From Fusobacteriota bacterium (GTDB lineage Bacteria > Fusobacteriota > Fusobacteriia > JAPLKR01), in contig JAPLKR010000103.1 in the NCBI GenBank assembly GCA_026387965.1, positions 1-64,000 of the forward strand: 64,000 nucleotides of DNA, given 5' to 3'. Made by a program: the position numbers and the translations under genes. The notes under the pieces were generated by a model that searched no databases, was not told the DNA's origin, and saw only the letters and a program-made list of their open reading frames with translations. Positions 17,129-25,548 of the stretch are shown here, piece by piece (position 1 is the stretch's first letter; each line of letters opens with the position of its first letter).

Positions 17129-18346
17129 ATGAAAGATGTATTAAATAATTATATACTACTTTCTGCCGTAAAAATGAGAAATCAAAAGTATCTGTTAGCC
17201 ATTCGTGATGAACTCATGCTTTCAATACCATTTATGATCTTTGAGCCCTTTTCCCTAATTATTGAGATTTTCCACTACCAGGAAGGTTGCCTCTTATTCA
17301 TCGTTTATTTGTTGGAAGTTTTGATATTTATATTAATATGCCTGTTAACGTTACCTATCAATTAATGAGCATTTATTCGTTGAGAGAGTTGCCTACCGAC
17401 TTGCCAAAAATTATAAAACACTTCAACCTTTAGCTGCCGGTGCAACTGCTTTTTCAATTTTTATGATGGTAATGCCCTTTTAAAATGATTCCATTCAAAA
17501 TATTGTTGGCATTGAATACCATTTTTCTGTTGAGTGAATACCTATAAATATTTTAGGTAGTGGTGAGATGCTTGTGCCCATTTTATTTGCGATGCTTTCC
17601 ACTGAACTATATCGTTTTTTGTCTATAAAAAATTACATTATAAATACCAGATAGTGTGCCTCCTGCAGTTTTTCAGTCATTTTCTGTTCTAGTTCCTGCA
17701 TTGGCAGTCATTGTCGTATCCTGGTTAATAAAAATGGTAATTATAGTAACACCATATATTAATCTTTTAAATATTATTCGAGAAATCGTTGCAAAACCAT
17801 TAGTCTGGGCAGGTGGGTCTTATCTTGGAGAATTACCCTGTGCATTTTCAAAATATGTACTGTGAGCTGTTAGTAATCACTGGACTGGACCCAATATTAA
17901 TTACATTGTCTGATTAATACAGAGTCGCCGCATTACATGAACTACCTCTTCCCAATATCGTTACCAATTCATTTGCAGATATTTTTGTAAATTTTGGTGG
18001 ATCAGGATGTCAATTTGGTTTAACAATACTACTATTATTTAGAACGATAAGTCAACAACATATACAAATCAGATTCTTAAGTTTTGGGGCTTGTTAATTT
18101 TATATCAACAAACGATTAATGTTTTGTATCCCTATCGTGTTAAATCCAATGATGATGATTCTATTTATATATTACTCCCCTGGTTATAACAACTGTAACT
18201 TATTGGGCAACTTATTTGGGATTGCTCACTCATCAAACAAGTGTTATTGTACCTTGAACAACTCCTATTTTATAGGACGTCTATATTTTTTATCTATTTT
18301 AGTGTAGCCTATCCAGTTTCCAATATTGATTATCCTTAGTCTATTT
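17129..18346 (+). pseudogene. Degraded PTS EIIC (lactose/cellobiose family)
   Basis: Recognisable pieces of an EIIC permease appear in order but in different frames with several stops. They are: KYLLAIRDELMLSIPFMIF near the start; RVAYRLAKNYKTLQPLAAG at about 17380; ILFAMLSTELYRF at about 17580; SVPPAVFQSFSVLVPAL at about 17655; VNFGGSG at about 17990; CIPIVLNPMMMILFI at about 18120; and VPWTTPIL at about 18250. The original gene had a GGAG site before the ATG at 17129. It would have imported and phosphorylated a sugar together with EIIA/EIIB proteins not present here. It cannot make a functional transporter. Confidence 0.8.
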
Positions 18347-18349
18347 TAG

Positions 18350-19014
18350 AAGCAACCATATATATTAACAGGTCTCCATGCAGTAACCTTTCAAGATATC
18401 CCTCGAAGGAAATTCAATTATTTCACTCATGCCACACTTCTTGATCAAGTTGAAATTGTACGTAATTCATATATAGGAAAGAACGTTTTGATTAAAGGCA
18501 ATATTATTGTTGGTGACAACACTCTTATTGACAATGGTGCTATGATTGGAAATAATGTCGTTATTGGAAATAATTGCAAAAACCTAATCTATTGTATCTT
18601 TGAAGAAAATTCTACTATCGGTGATTTTTCGACCATCAACCACTGCGCAGAAATTGAAGTCATCTTGTTTGAAAAAGATGCGTTAGCAAACTATATGGAA
18701 ATTCAAGGTATTGTGGTAAATACACTGATATAGGAGCAGGAATATTATTTAGTCCCCTCCGTTTTGATGATAAAAATGTAATGCACAATATACATGGCGA
18801 GAAAATTAAACCAAAAAACTATGCTAATGCCGGATTTGTTGGCGATTTTTTTAGGACTGCCGTTAATGCAGTGCTTATGCCTGGAGTTACGGTAGGTTCA
18901 CGCTCACTTGTTGGGGTCAATGTTGTATTAGAAAAGGATTTAGATCGCAATAAATCTATTTTTGTTAAACAAGAATTAGTTGAAAAAAATTGGAACGAAG
19001 AAAGATATGGGTGA
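18350..19014 (+). pseudogene. Frameshifted left-handed beta-helix acyl/nucleotidyltransferase-like gene
   Basis: Two overlapping-frame pieces make one protein. The first reads YILTGLHAVTFQDIP and then hexapeptide repeats (IGKNVLIKGNIIVGDNTLIDNG, IGNNVVIGNN) and stops at 18733. From about 18714 another frame resumes with KYTDIGAGILFSPLRFDD and ends VTVGSRSLVGVNVVL at 19014. One indel near 18710-18720 explains this. No start codon is evident. Hexapeptide repeats indicate a GlmU-like acetyltransferase or sugar-nucleotide enzyme. It lies between the dead EIIC and the intact SIS gene. Confidence 0.7.
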
Positions 19015-19018
19015 TAAT

Positions 19019-19738
19019 ATGTTTGAATATATTAATAAAATGCAAAAAAAATTCTGTGAAGTAGGAGAAAAAAACAATGAATCAATCATAGAATGTTCTA
19101 AACTCATTTATAAATCTATTATAGAAGATAAAATTATACATATATTGGGAACAGGCCACTCTCACATGGTTGGATTAGAAAGCTTTATTAGAGCAGGCGG
19201 GCTTGCTAATATTAACGTTATCCTTGACTCAACCGTATTAACTGCTGATGGTGCTATTAGAAGCAGTAAAATGGAACGTGTAAGCGGCATCGCAGAAATA
19301 CTTTTCGATTCTTATAAAATTGATCCAGAGGATTTGGTTATTGTTATTTCTAATTCAGGCAGAAATGCTCTACCTCTCGAATTTGCCATGCTTGCAAAAA
19401 AAAATGGAAACTCTCTGGTGGTGATAACATCGCTTGAACAAAGTAAACAATATCCAAGTCGACATTTTAGTGGTAAAAAACTCTACGAAATTGGTGATAT
19501 TATTCTTGATAACTGCGTTCCAAGTGGAGATGGCATTATATCTATTCAAGGTGAAAATGTAGGAGGGGTATCTACATTAACAGGTATGGTTTTATTAACG
19601 ACAGCCATTACCGAAGGAATGAAACTTGCTGAAAATGAAAATATTGACATCCCCATTTTTACCAGTCAAAATATTGATGAAAAGAATAGAAATAATGAAT
19701 TGTATCAACGTTTTGGACATCGAATAAAGCATACATAG
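19019..19738 (+). CDS. SIS domain protein, UPF0309 type sugar isomerase-like
   Basis: 239 residues with a phosphosugar-binding SIS fold: IIHILGTGHSHMVGLE, then VIVISNSGRNALPLEFA and VGGVSTLTGMVLL. Such proteins bind or isomerise phosphorylated amino sugars in the cytoplasm; the exact reaction is unknown. I chose the ATG at 19019, with GGGTGA six bases upstream (the site overlaps the preceding gene's stop), over the longer frame that starts inside the previous gene. Together with the DUF7916 gene it is one of two intact survivors of the PTS operon. Confidence 0.78.
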   Translation: MFEYINKMQKKFCEVGEKNNESIIECSKLIYKSIIEDKIIHILGTGHSHMVGLESFIRAGGLANINVILDSTVLTADGAIRSSKMERVSGIAEILFDSYKIDPEDLVIVISNSGRNALPLEFAMLAKKNGNSLVVITSLEQSKQYPSRHFSGKKLYEIGDIILDNCVPSGDGIISIQGENVGGVSTLTGMVLLTTAITEGMKLAENENIDIPIFTSQNIDEKNRNNELYQRFGHRIKHT

Positions 19739-19824
19739 TGAATTCAATAATAACGTTTAAAGGAGTTATCCCGTCCCACAAAAATGAGGCAGAATTTTAA
19801 AAAAAAATATTTCAGAGGGATAAG

Positions 19825-19858
19825 CGGCAGGAAGAGATTTTTTTCTCTTTCTGCTTTT
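19825..19858 (+). terminator. Terminator-like hairpin after the SIS gene
   Basis: GCAGGAAGAGA - six T - TCTCTTTCTGC, then TTTT. It lies 87 bases past the SIS stop codon and probably ends the PTS-remnant transcript. Confidence 0.55.
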
Positions 19859-19920
19859 AATTTTTGGTACCTCAATTGTCAAATTAAGTGCAACTAAATT
19901 ATGAATCGAGGAAATCAAAT

Positions 19921-19957
19921 AAAAAGGATTAGACAATATTTTGTCTAATCCTTTTTT
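19921..19957. terminator. Strong bidirectional terminator
   Basis: AAAAGGATTAGACAA-TATT-TTGTCTAATCCTTTT with T/A runs on both sides. On the minus strand it lies 15 bases after the 13-codon ORF; on the plus strand it is a second stop after the SIS gene. Confidence 0.85.
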
Positions 19958-19971
19958 CTATATAAATGTAT

Positions 19972-20013
19972 CTATTTTTTTTTTGAGTCATGTGAAAATG
20001 TTCTTGTATGCAT
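19972..20013 (-). CDS. Possible 13-residue peptide with a strong ribosome site
   Basis: ATG at 20013 preceded by CGGAGGT with ideal spacing. The peptide reads MHTRTFSHDSKKK, followed by TAG. It sits on its own short transcription unit: upstream are an AT-rich stretch with TTGAGT and ATAAAT-type boxes (about 20070-20095) and downstream the terminator at 19921-19957. It could be a stand-alone micropeptide, a leader, or part of a small RNA lying downstream of the purine permease. No family recognised. Confidence 0.35.
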   Translation of the reverse strand: MHTRTFSHDSKKK

Positions 20014-20142
20014 AATACCTCCGAAGGTAAATATATTTTTTATTTATATTTTACCATTTTATACTCAAAAAGACTAGTTAATTCACATAAACATAAAAAG
20101 AGATGAATATATTTTGTAGTTTAAACTAAATTAATTTAAAAA

Positions 20143-21438
20143 CTACTTACTAAACATCATAAATACTAGATTTGCAACAGATATTGCTGCCAGAATCCAC
20201 ATTACACTATTCACTTCTTTCGTATTACCTACAAATATTTTGACAACAACATAAAGAATGAATCCAAAGCTAATTCCCGTGGTTATACTATAAGTAAGTG
20301 GCATGATAATGGTCGTAAAAAATGCTGGTATAGCATCTTCTAGATTAACTAAATTAACTCTATTTATATTTTTAAACATAATAATACCTACAATCACGAG
20401 CGCTGGTGCTGTTGCAAATGCAGGAACTATCGAAATAATAGGTGAAAAGAAAAGTGCAATGAGAAAGAAAAGACCCATGAAGAGTGCTGCCAGACCTGTT
20501 TTGGCTCCTTCTGCAATTCCAGTTGCAGACTCCACAAACGTTGTTGCTGAAGAGCTTCCAATGAGTGATGCGCACGTAGTTGAAAGGGCATCTACAAAAA
20601 GAATTTTCTCAATATTTTCAATTTCACCTTTTTTATTATAAAGCTTACCTTCTATTGAACACGCCATAGCTGTACTTGCTGAGTCAAATAGATTTACAAA
20701 TACAAATGAGAATATGGCTCCAATAAATCCCCAATGAAGGGCAGCTATAATATCTAAATGTAAAAATATAGGTCCAATAGATGGTGGCATAGCTATAATA
20801 TGCGTCGGAAGTGCTGATTGTTTAAAGATAATACCAAGAGCTGTTGCTATCAAAATTCCATATAAAATAGAGCCTTTCACCCCTTTAATCATAAAAAATA
20901 TTATTACTAACAAACCAATTAATCCAATGATTAATCCCGGTGTAAATTTACCCATACTCACAATCGTTGCATCATTTCCTGTAATCAACCCCATGGATTT
21001 TAAACCAATAAAACATAAGAATAACCCTACTCCTGCAGGAATGCTTGCTTTAAATCCTTCTGGAAGAGAATATATCACCATTTCACGCACTTTGAAGAAA
21101 GTCAAAATAATAAATATTACCCCAGATATAAATACAATTCCAAGAGCAGTTTGCCAAGGTACTTTTCCACTCACAACTAACGTGTAAGCAAAGAATGCAT
21201 TCAGTCCCATCCCAGGAGCAATTAAAAATGGCACATTTGCAATAAATGCTACTAGAATACAACTAATAATAATAATCAAACATGTCGCCGTAATTAATGC
21301 ATTAAAAGGCATACCTGTTGCCGACAATACCGATGGATTAACAAAAATAATATAAGATGCTGTTAAAAATGTTGTAAGAGCACCAATTAACTCCTTTTTT
21401 ACTGTGGTATTTTTTTCTGCCAACTTAAATAGTGACAC
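20143..21438 (-). CDS. NCS2-family guanine/hypoxanthine-type permease
   Basis: Inner-membrane purine importer of 431 residues with about 12 helices. Family marks are LTTFLTASYIIFVNPSVLS near the start, IAPGMGLNAFFAYTLV, FVNLFDSASTAMAC and SATTFVESATGIAEGAKTGLA, as in the AzgA/PbuG branch. I use the GTG at 21438 with GGGGGAA upstream. The longer frame would add 32 unrelated residues across a promoter. A guanine-class riboswitch lies upstream on the same strand, which fits a guanine or hypoxanthine substrate better than adenine. Confidence 0.9.
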   Translation of the reverse strand: MSLFKLAEKNTTVKKELIGALTTFLTASYIIFVNPSVLSATGMPFNALITATCLIIIISCILVAFIANVPFLIAPGMGLNAFFAYTLVVSGKVPWQTALGIVFISGVIFIILTFFKVREMVIYSLPEGFKASIPAGVGLFLCFIGLKSMGLITGNDATIVSMGKFTPGLIIGLIGLLVIIFFMIKGVKGSILYGILIATALGIIFKQSALPTHIIAMPPSIGPIFLHLDIIAALHWGFIGAIFSFVFVNLFDSASTAMACSIEGKLYNKKGEIENIEKILFVDALSTTCASLIGSSSATTFVESATGIAEGAKTGLAALFMGLFFLIALFFSPIISIVPAFATAPALVIVGIIMFKNINRVNLVNLEDAIPAFFTTIIMPLTYSITTGISFGFILYVVVKIFVGNTKEVNSVMWILAAISVANLVFMMFSK

Positions 21439-21480
21439 ACTTCCCCCTAATTTTTTTATTTCATAATTTACGCTACTGTA

Positions 21481-21508
21481 ATAATAGCATAAATTATATT
21501 GAGAACAA
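21481..21508 (-). promoter_or_regulatory. Possible second promoter close to the purine permease
   Basis: TTGTTC (21508-21503) and TATTAT (21486-21481), 16 bases apart, lie downstream of the riboswitch terminator and about 40 bases from the start codon. If active it would give riboswitch-independent expression. Confidence 0.4.
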
Positions 21509-21695
21509 AATAAATTACCCCTATTGTAACTCATTTTCTATACTTGACCAAGAATATAGTTAAATAAATATTCCTCATAGTAGAAAAAAATAATTTGAAT
21601 GTCATGTAGCCAAATGGTAATGATACTAGTCAAATTTCTCCCCCATTAAGCTCATTTTCAACATATTTTCAACTTACTTTCTTTCTGAATTTTAA

Positions 21696-21733
21696 TAAAA
21701 AAAGAATCTGAAATAGCGAACTATTTTAGACTC
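21696..21733 (-). terminator. Riboswitch expression-platform terminator
   Basis: On the minus strand, GAGTCTAAAATAG - TTCG - CTATTTCAGATTC followed by seven T. A 13-base-pair stem with one G-T pair and a UUCG tetraloop, 31 bases after the aptamer. The segment from the P1 3' arm through this stem can form the alternative antiterminator, making this a ligand-OFF switch. Confidence 0.85.
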
Positions 21734-21763
21734 TCAATTATCAAATAATTAAAGAATTGAAAA

Positions 21764-21836
21764 TAACTCATAGTCCAGCACTTTACGGTTGCTAGGTAGA
21801 AACTTATGGACCATATCTCCAAATTTATATAAGCTA
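21764..21836 (-). promoter_or_regulatory. Purine riboswitch aptamer, guanine class
   Basis: Read on the minus strand, this has all three paired regions of the purine aptamer. P1 is TAGCTTATA with TATGAGTTA (nine pairs). P2 has loop GATATGG. P3 is CTAGCA with TGCTGG around the ACCGTAAA-type loop. The conserved junction GTTTCTACC is exact. The specificity base, the one before UAUG in the J3/1 region (GGA-C-UAUG), is C, which pairs with guanine or hypoxanthine; adenine switches have U. It starts about 11 bases after the predicted transcription start. It controls the NCS2 permease gene. Confidence 0.93.
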
Positions 21837-21853
21837 ATAATATTTATATCTTA

Positions 21854-21882
21854 AGTATAACATTAACCATTTTCGGATACAA
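21854..21882 (-). promoter_or_regulatory. Promoter of the riboswitch-permease transcript
   Basis: TTGTAT (21882-21877) and TATACT (21859-21854) separated by 17 bases. Transcription would begin near 21847, just ahead of the aptamer. Confidence 0.7.
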
Positions 21883-21937
21883 TATATTTTTTGACCAATT
21901 TATGCGAATTAATTCACCATTGTTCACTCTTTACCCA

Positions 21938-22423
21938 TCATATCAAACCACTTCCATTGTTCACTTCAGAAAAATGCTTTCTTAAACTCTTTATAATCGC
22001 TACCATAGATTCTTCCTCTATTAATTCCCTACTAAAATTCTCAACACCCTCATGATAAGGGAAATTCTCTCGCATTTTAGGATACCAATCTCCCGGACGG
22101 GGTAAATCGAGTGTTTTTCTAGGTATCATATGCAAGTGCAGATGCATAACCGTTTGACCTGCACATTCGCCATCTTGAATGGTTAAATCAAATCCCTCTG
22201 CGTTAAATAAAGATTTAAATTCCTCGACACATATTTGTGCTAAATCAATCAGTTCATGTCGAAGTTCTGAATTTAACTCTAAAAAGGATATATAGTGATG
22301 TTTTGGCACAATCAAACTATGCCCCGGTAGAATGGGGGCAATATTATAGATTACTCTAAAATTTTCACTTTCATAAAACTGATTATTCAGAATTTCTTCA
22401 CTACAAAATACGCATTTCTTCAC
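21938..22423 (-). CDS. HIT family nucleotide-binding hydrolase
   Basis: 161 residues. The histidine triad MHLHLHMIP has His94, His96 and His98. CVFC near the N-terminus suggests a structural zinc site, as in many Hint-type proteins. GHSLIVPKHH matches the family's first conserved block. Members hydrolyse nucleoside phosphoramidates or dinucleoside polyphosphates; the substrate here is unknown. The start is GTG at 22423 with GGGAGAT upstream. It ends just before the riboswitch promoter region. Confidence 0.88.
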   Translation of the reverse strand: MKKCVFCSEEILNNQFYESENFRVIYNIAPILPGHSLIVPKHHYISFLELNSELRHELIDLAQICVEEFKSLFNAEGFDLTIQDGECAGQTVMHLHLHMIPRKTLDLPRPGDWYPKMRENFPYHEGVENFSRELIEEESMVAIIKSLRKHFSEVNNGSGLI

Positions 22424-22493
22424 ATCTCCCCCTTATTTACACAATTTGCACATACTATAGCAAATCAAAAACAAAACTGGATACTTTCCAATA

Positions 22494-22565
22494 TGTCACC
22501 CTGAGCGAAGCCGAGAGATCTATCCCTGTAAATTTCGAGATGTCTCCACGTAGGTCGACATGACA
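22494..22565. repeat. Imperfect palindromic intergenic repeat (TGTCA...TGACA)
   Basis: The left half TGTCACCCTGAGCGAAGC..GAGAGATCT is imperfectly complementary to the right half AGATGTCTCCACGTAGGTCGACATGACA. The CCTGAGCGAAGCCGA core is noticeably GC-rich against the surrounding sequence. It resembles a widespread class of dispersed bacterial palindromes of the TGTCATNCTGAGCG type. Only one copy is in the window. Confidence 0.6.
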
Positions 22566-22698
22566 ACATTGTCAAGGTTTGTTTTGAAACTGCTCTAGTA
22601 AAATTTACTTCACTATTAATTATTAGAGGAGATGTTAAGGATTAACTGCACAAAACACCTGTATACTTAACTAAAGAATAACACTTCGGAGGTGTGCA

Positions 22699-22872
22699 GT
22701 GAAAAAAATTACTCTTATATTAATTCTTATCATTATTGTTTTAACAATATCCTCTACAAGTTTTAGTACTATGTTTACGCCTAGTAATGTAAACCCTAAA
22801 ATTCAGCAACAATTTCAATCGCAGCAAATGAACTTCTTCCTTACGGATAATAATCAGCAAATGTTTAATTAG
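22699..22872 (+). CDS. 57-residue predicted membrane or secreted peptide
   Basis: GTG start at 22699 with GGAGGTG six bases upstream. It has a KK start, a long Ile/Leu hydrophobic segment (residues 4-17), Ser/Thr residues that could be a cleavage region, and a Gln/Asn-rich tail (QQQFQSQQ, DNNQQMFN). No family recognised. Its ribosome site and start can pair with CTGCAC and ACCT sequences at 22646-22660. A terminator follows 29 bases after the stop, so this is a complete small transcription unit. Confidence 0.6.
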   Translation: MKKITLILILIIIVLTISSTSFSTMFTPSNVNPKIQQQFQSQQMNFFLTDNNQQMFN

Positions 22873-22900
22873 CCGTTTTATGATATATAATATATCATAA

Positions 22901-22925
22901 AAAAATCCCTCGAGAGAGGGATTTT
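22901..22925. terminator. Bidirectional terminator between the small peptide and the porin-like gene
   Basis: AAAATCCCTC-GAGA-GAGGGATTTT. Convergent genes end on both sides. A second, AT-only palindrome (TTATGATATATAATATATCATAA) directly precedes it. Confidence 0.85.
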
Positions 22926-22932
22926 AATGTTT

Positions 22933-24096
22933 CTAGAAAGCGTAGTTAAATCCTGTATAGATTTGCCCACCATAGTTAGTAGAAGAGTTTCCAGCATGAT
23001 TTTGAATCATCGAAGTGCCTAAGCTATTTGTATAGTATTTTGCATATACCTGAGCATTTGTTGTCCAAGTTAAGCAATGGGTAATATTCATTGTATAAGC
23101 GATACCTGGGTAAAAACAAAGTTTTTGAGCTCCAGGCGTCGCTTGTGTCGTTTGAATACTATCATTACTTATTGTATTGAAAATATAGTAACGTGTATCA
23201 AAGTTCAGGTTAAGTCCTGGTATAGATGCAACATTATAACTTAACATTGCAGGATGAATAATGATATCATTGTTCGTCTCGTTATTTACAGCATTTGAAA
23301 GGATAATGTAGTTGTCATTAGCCTGTTGTAATTGAACCCCTGTTCCCAATGTGAACTGAGAATTTACTTGTCTTGTATACATAGGGAAAGCTGAGAAATA
23401 CTCTCCATTTGCTCCATTCCAATTTGCTCCAGCAGTATTATAACCAGAAGATTGGTTAATTGCTGTTTGTCCATTAGCACTTCCTATTACTTGAAATGTT
23501 AACGCAAGTCCATATGTGTTTGCTCCATTAATATATGTTAAGTTTGGTGCTATTTGGTAACCAGTTACTAATACTGGAGATATATTATATGTTCCAGTTG
23601 TTGTAGTATATTGACCATTCGATTGAGATCTCCAGTTAAGGTAGCTTACGTTCAATGAAGTTGTTAGTCCATTTTGGAAGTTATATGCACCTGTCATTCC
23701 CCATGTGTTTAACATTACATTTTGGTTTCCTGCACCCGCTGTATTTGCATAAGCACTATTAATCTTACCTGTGAAATCTGTTGCACCATTTAAACTCCAA
23801 GTCCAATTTCCAGTTTTATAGTTTAAATTTAGTGCATTTGGGTTATCAAATGCAGGTGATCCACCTTGATCTGGCTTAACTCCACCCATAACTGAAACAT
23901 TTCCTGTGAAATCTGGTACAGTATTTACAGGGGATGCTGCTACTGCTGCTGCATTAATTGTATTTGCTGCTGCTGCAGTATTTGATTCTGTAACGATATT
24001 TTGTGAAATTGTGTTTGCCATTGGAGCTGTTACACCTGCTAATGACACTGCAGCTGCTATTGCAAAAATCGCTGTTACTAATAATTTTTTATTCAT
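22933..24096 (-). CDS. Outer-membrane beta-barrel (porin-like) protein
   Basis: 387 residues. A signal peptide at about 1-24 (KKLLVTAIFAIAAAVSLAGVTA) is followed by an Asn/Thr/Ala-rich spacer. The long strand-rich body has alternating aromatics (LNYKTGNWTWSLNGATDFTG, GLNLNFDTRYY) and ends TGFNYAF with the C-terminal Phe expected for barrel insertion. It lacks Cys except in the body (HCLTW, KLCFYP). AAGGAGAT precedes the ATG. A specific porin family is not recognised. A close paralogue without signal peptide lies directly upstream (24363-25463). Confidence 0.75.
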   Translation of the reverse strand: MNKKLLVTAIFAIAAAVSLAGVTAPMANTISQNIVTESNTAAAANTINAAAVAASPVNTVPDFTGNVSVMGGVKPDQGGSPAFDNPNALNLNYKTGNWTWSLNGATDFTGKINSAYANTAGAGNQNVMLNTWGMTGAYNFQNGLTTSLNVSYLNWRSQSNGQYTTTTGTYNISPVLVTGYQIAPNLTYINGANTYGLALTFQVIGSANGQTAINQSSGYNTAGANWNGANGEYFSAFPMYTRQVNSQFTLGTGVQLQQANDNYIILSNAVNNETNNDIIIHPAMLSYNVASIPGLNLNFDTRYYIFNTISNDSIQTTQATPGAQKLCFYPGIAYTMNITHCLTWTTNAQVYAKYYTNSLGTSMIQNHAGNSSTNYGGQIYTGFNYAF

Positions 24097-24121
24097 ATAT
24101 ATCTCCTTATTTTGTTTTCAA

Positions 24122-24173
24122 CTGTAATTACTTTATTCGCATTACAGTCTTTATGTTATTATGATATCATAAT
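24122..24173. promoter_or_regulatory. Two inverted repeats upstream of the porin-like gene
   Basis: CTGTAAT - 12 bases - ATTACAG (24122-24147) and the perfect palindrome ATTATGATATCATAAT (24158-24173) lie in the porin gene's leader or promoter region. The second is followed by eight T on the plus strand. They could be operators or RNA structures; no known box is recognised. The rest of the gap up to 24320 is plain AT-rich sequence. Confidence 0.4.
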
Positions 24174-24320
24174 TTTTTTTAATTTGCAATAATAAATATG
24201 TGATTTATGTGTATTTTTACGCACTTTTCTGTGTATTCTTAATTTTTATTTATACAGTTCTATTCACTGGTGTAACTAAAAATCATATATTTCATTACTT
24301 GATGGGCACGCAATTGACAG

Positions 24321-24348
24321 GAAAAACACTCTTTATTAAGAGTTCTTC
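24321..24348 (-). terminator. Weak terminator after the truncated porin copy
   Basis: On the minus strand ACTCTT-AATA-AAGAGT followed by GTTTTT. Confidence 0.5.
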
Positions 24349-24362
24349 ATATTTTAGGTAAT

Positions 24363-25463
24363 TTAAAAGCTATAATTAAATCCCGAATAAATTTGTCCTC
24401 CATAGTTTGTAGAAATATTACCCTTCCCATTTGGAGTCTGACCTATTTGACCATTCATATTATTAGTATACCATTTACCATACACTTGTGCATTTGTGAC
24501 CCATGACAGACTCGAGGTAATACTCTTCGTATAAGCTATCCCTGGGTAGACACAAACTCTTGTTGAACCTGCTATCGCTCCGATATTGGTTTGCATTGGA
24601 TCATTTTTAACCGTATTATTATAATAATAACGGGTATCTAAATTCAGATTCAATCCTGGTATAGAAGCAACATTGTAACTTAACATTATAGGATGGAGAA
24701 TAATATTGTTATTTGAATCATTATCAACTGCTTGAGTCAAAATCAAATAATTATCGTTAGCTTGCTGAATTTGAACCCCAGTTGAATATGAGAAAGCTGT
24801 ACTCACTTGGTTGGTATACATTGGAAAAATCGAAAATGACTCGCCGTTTTGACCATTCCATGTTCCTGTTATCCCATTAGGAGGGAATCCTGCAGAACTA
24901 GATACGGCTAATATTCCATTTGAGCTTCCTAGAACTTGATAATACATTGCTAATGCATAAGTGCTATTTCCATTGACATAAGTCATTGTTGGCGCCAATT
25001 GATATCCCGTTACGAGTACTGGGAAAATTCCAGCTGCTGGTGATGAAGATTGTGATCTCCAGTTAAGATAGCTTACATTCATCGATGTGGTCAATCCATT
25101 TTGAAAATTATAACCACCTGTGAATCCCCATGTATTTAACATCGTATTTTGGTTACCTGCGCCCATGGCATTTCCGTAACTGCTATTTGACATCCCTGTA
25201 AATTCTGTTGCACCATTTAAACTCCAAGTCCAGTTTCCTATTTGATAGTTTAAATTTATCGCGTTTGGATTGTCATATTGAGGTGATTTCCCTTGATCAG
25301 GCTTAATTCCACCCATAACTGAAACATTTCCTGTAAAAGGAAATGTAGATGAATTTCCTGCGGCTACAGTCGAATTAATAGTGTTGGTAGTTACAACCAC
25401 ATTGTTATTTGCCCCTGCATTTTGCGAAACTGTTGAAGCAGAGGACGAGCTTTGAGTTATCAT
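24363..25463 (-). pseudogene. Porin-like paralogue lacking its signal peptide
   Basis: 366 residues that match the neighbouring barrel protein throughout: TGNVSVMGGIKPDQG, NYQIGNWTWSLNGATEFTG, ASIPGLNLNLDTRYY, and an end in YSGFNYSF. The first ATG falls after the place where the signal peptide should be. Upstream in frame there are only nine codons before a TAG, with no ribosome site and no hydrophobic segment. The rubrerythrin terminator sits 60 bases upstream. As it stands the product could not be exported. The body shows no stop codons, so the loss is recent, or an indel in the assembly hides the start. Confidence 0.65.
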
Positions 25464-25521
25464 ATCTGAAAATGTTGCGGTTATAACCTATCCAAACTCT
25501 TTAATATCGCTGAAATAGTCA

Positions 25522-25547
25522 AAAAAATCTGCCAGAAGGCAGATTTT
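25522..25547 (-). terminator. Terminator after rubrerythrin
   Basis: AAAATCTGCC-TTCT-GGCAGATTTT followed by T on the minus strand, immediately after the rubrerythrin stop. Confidence 0.85.
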
Positions 25548-25548
25548 A

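Noticed and set aside
15926-19738. Complete functional PTS operon
   Set aside because: EIIC and acyltransferase contain several stops and frameshifts, the regulator lacks its DNA-binding half, and no EIIA/EIIB is present.
22494-22565. Insertion sequence end
   Set aside because: No transposase and no target duplication; a dispersed palindrome fits better.
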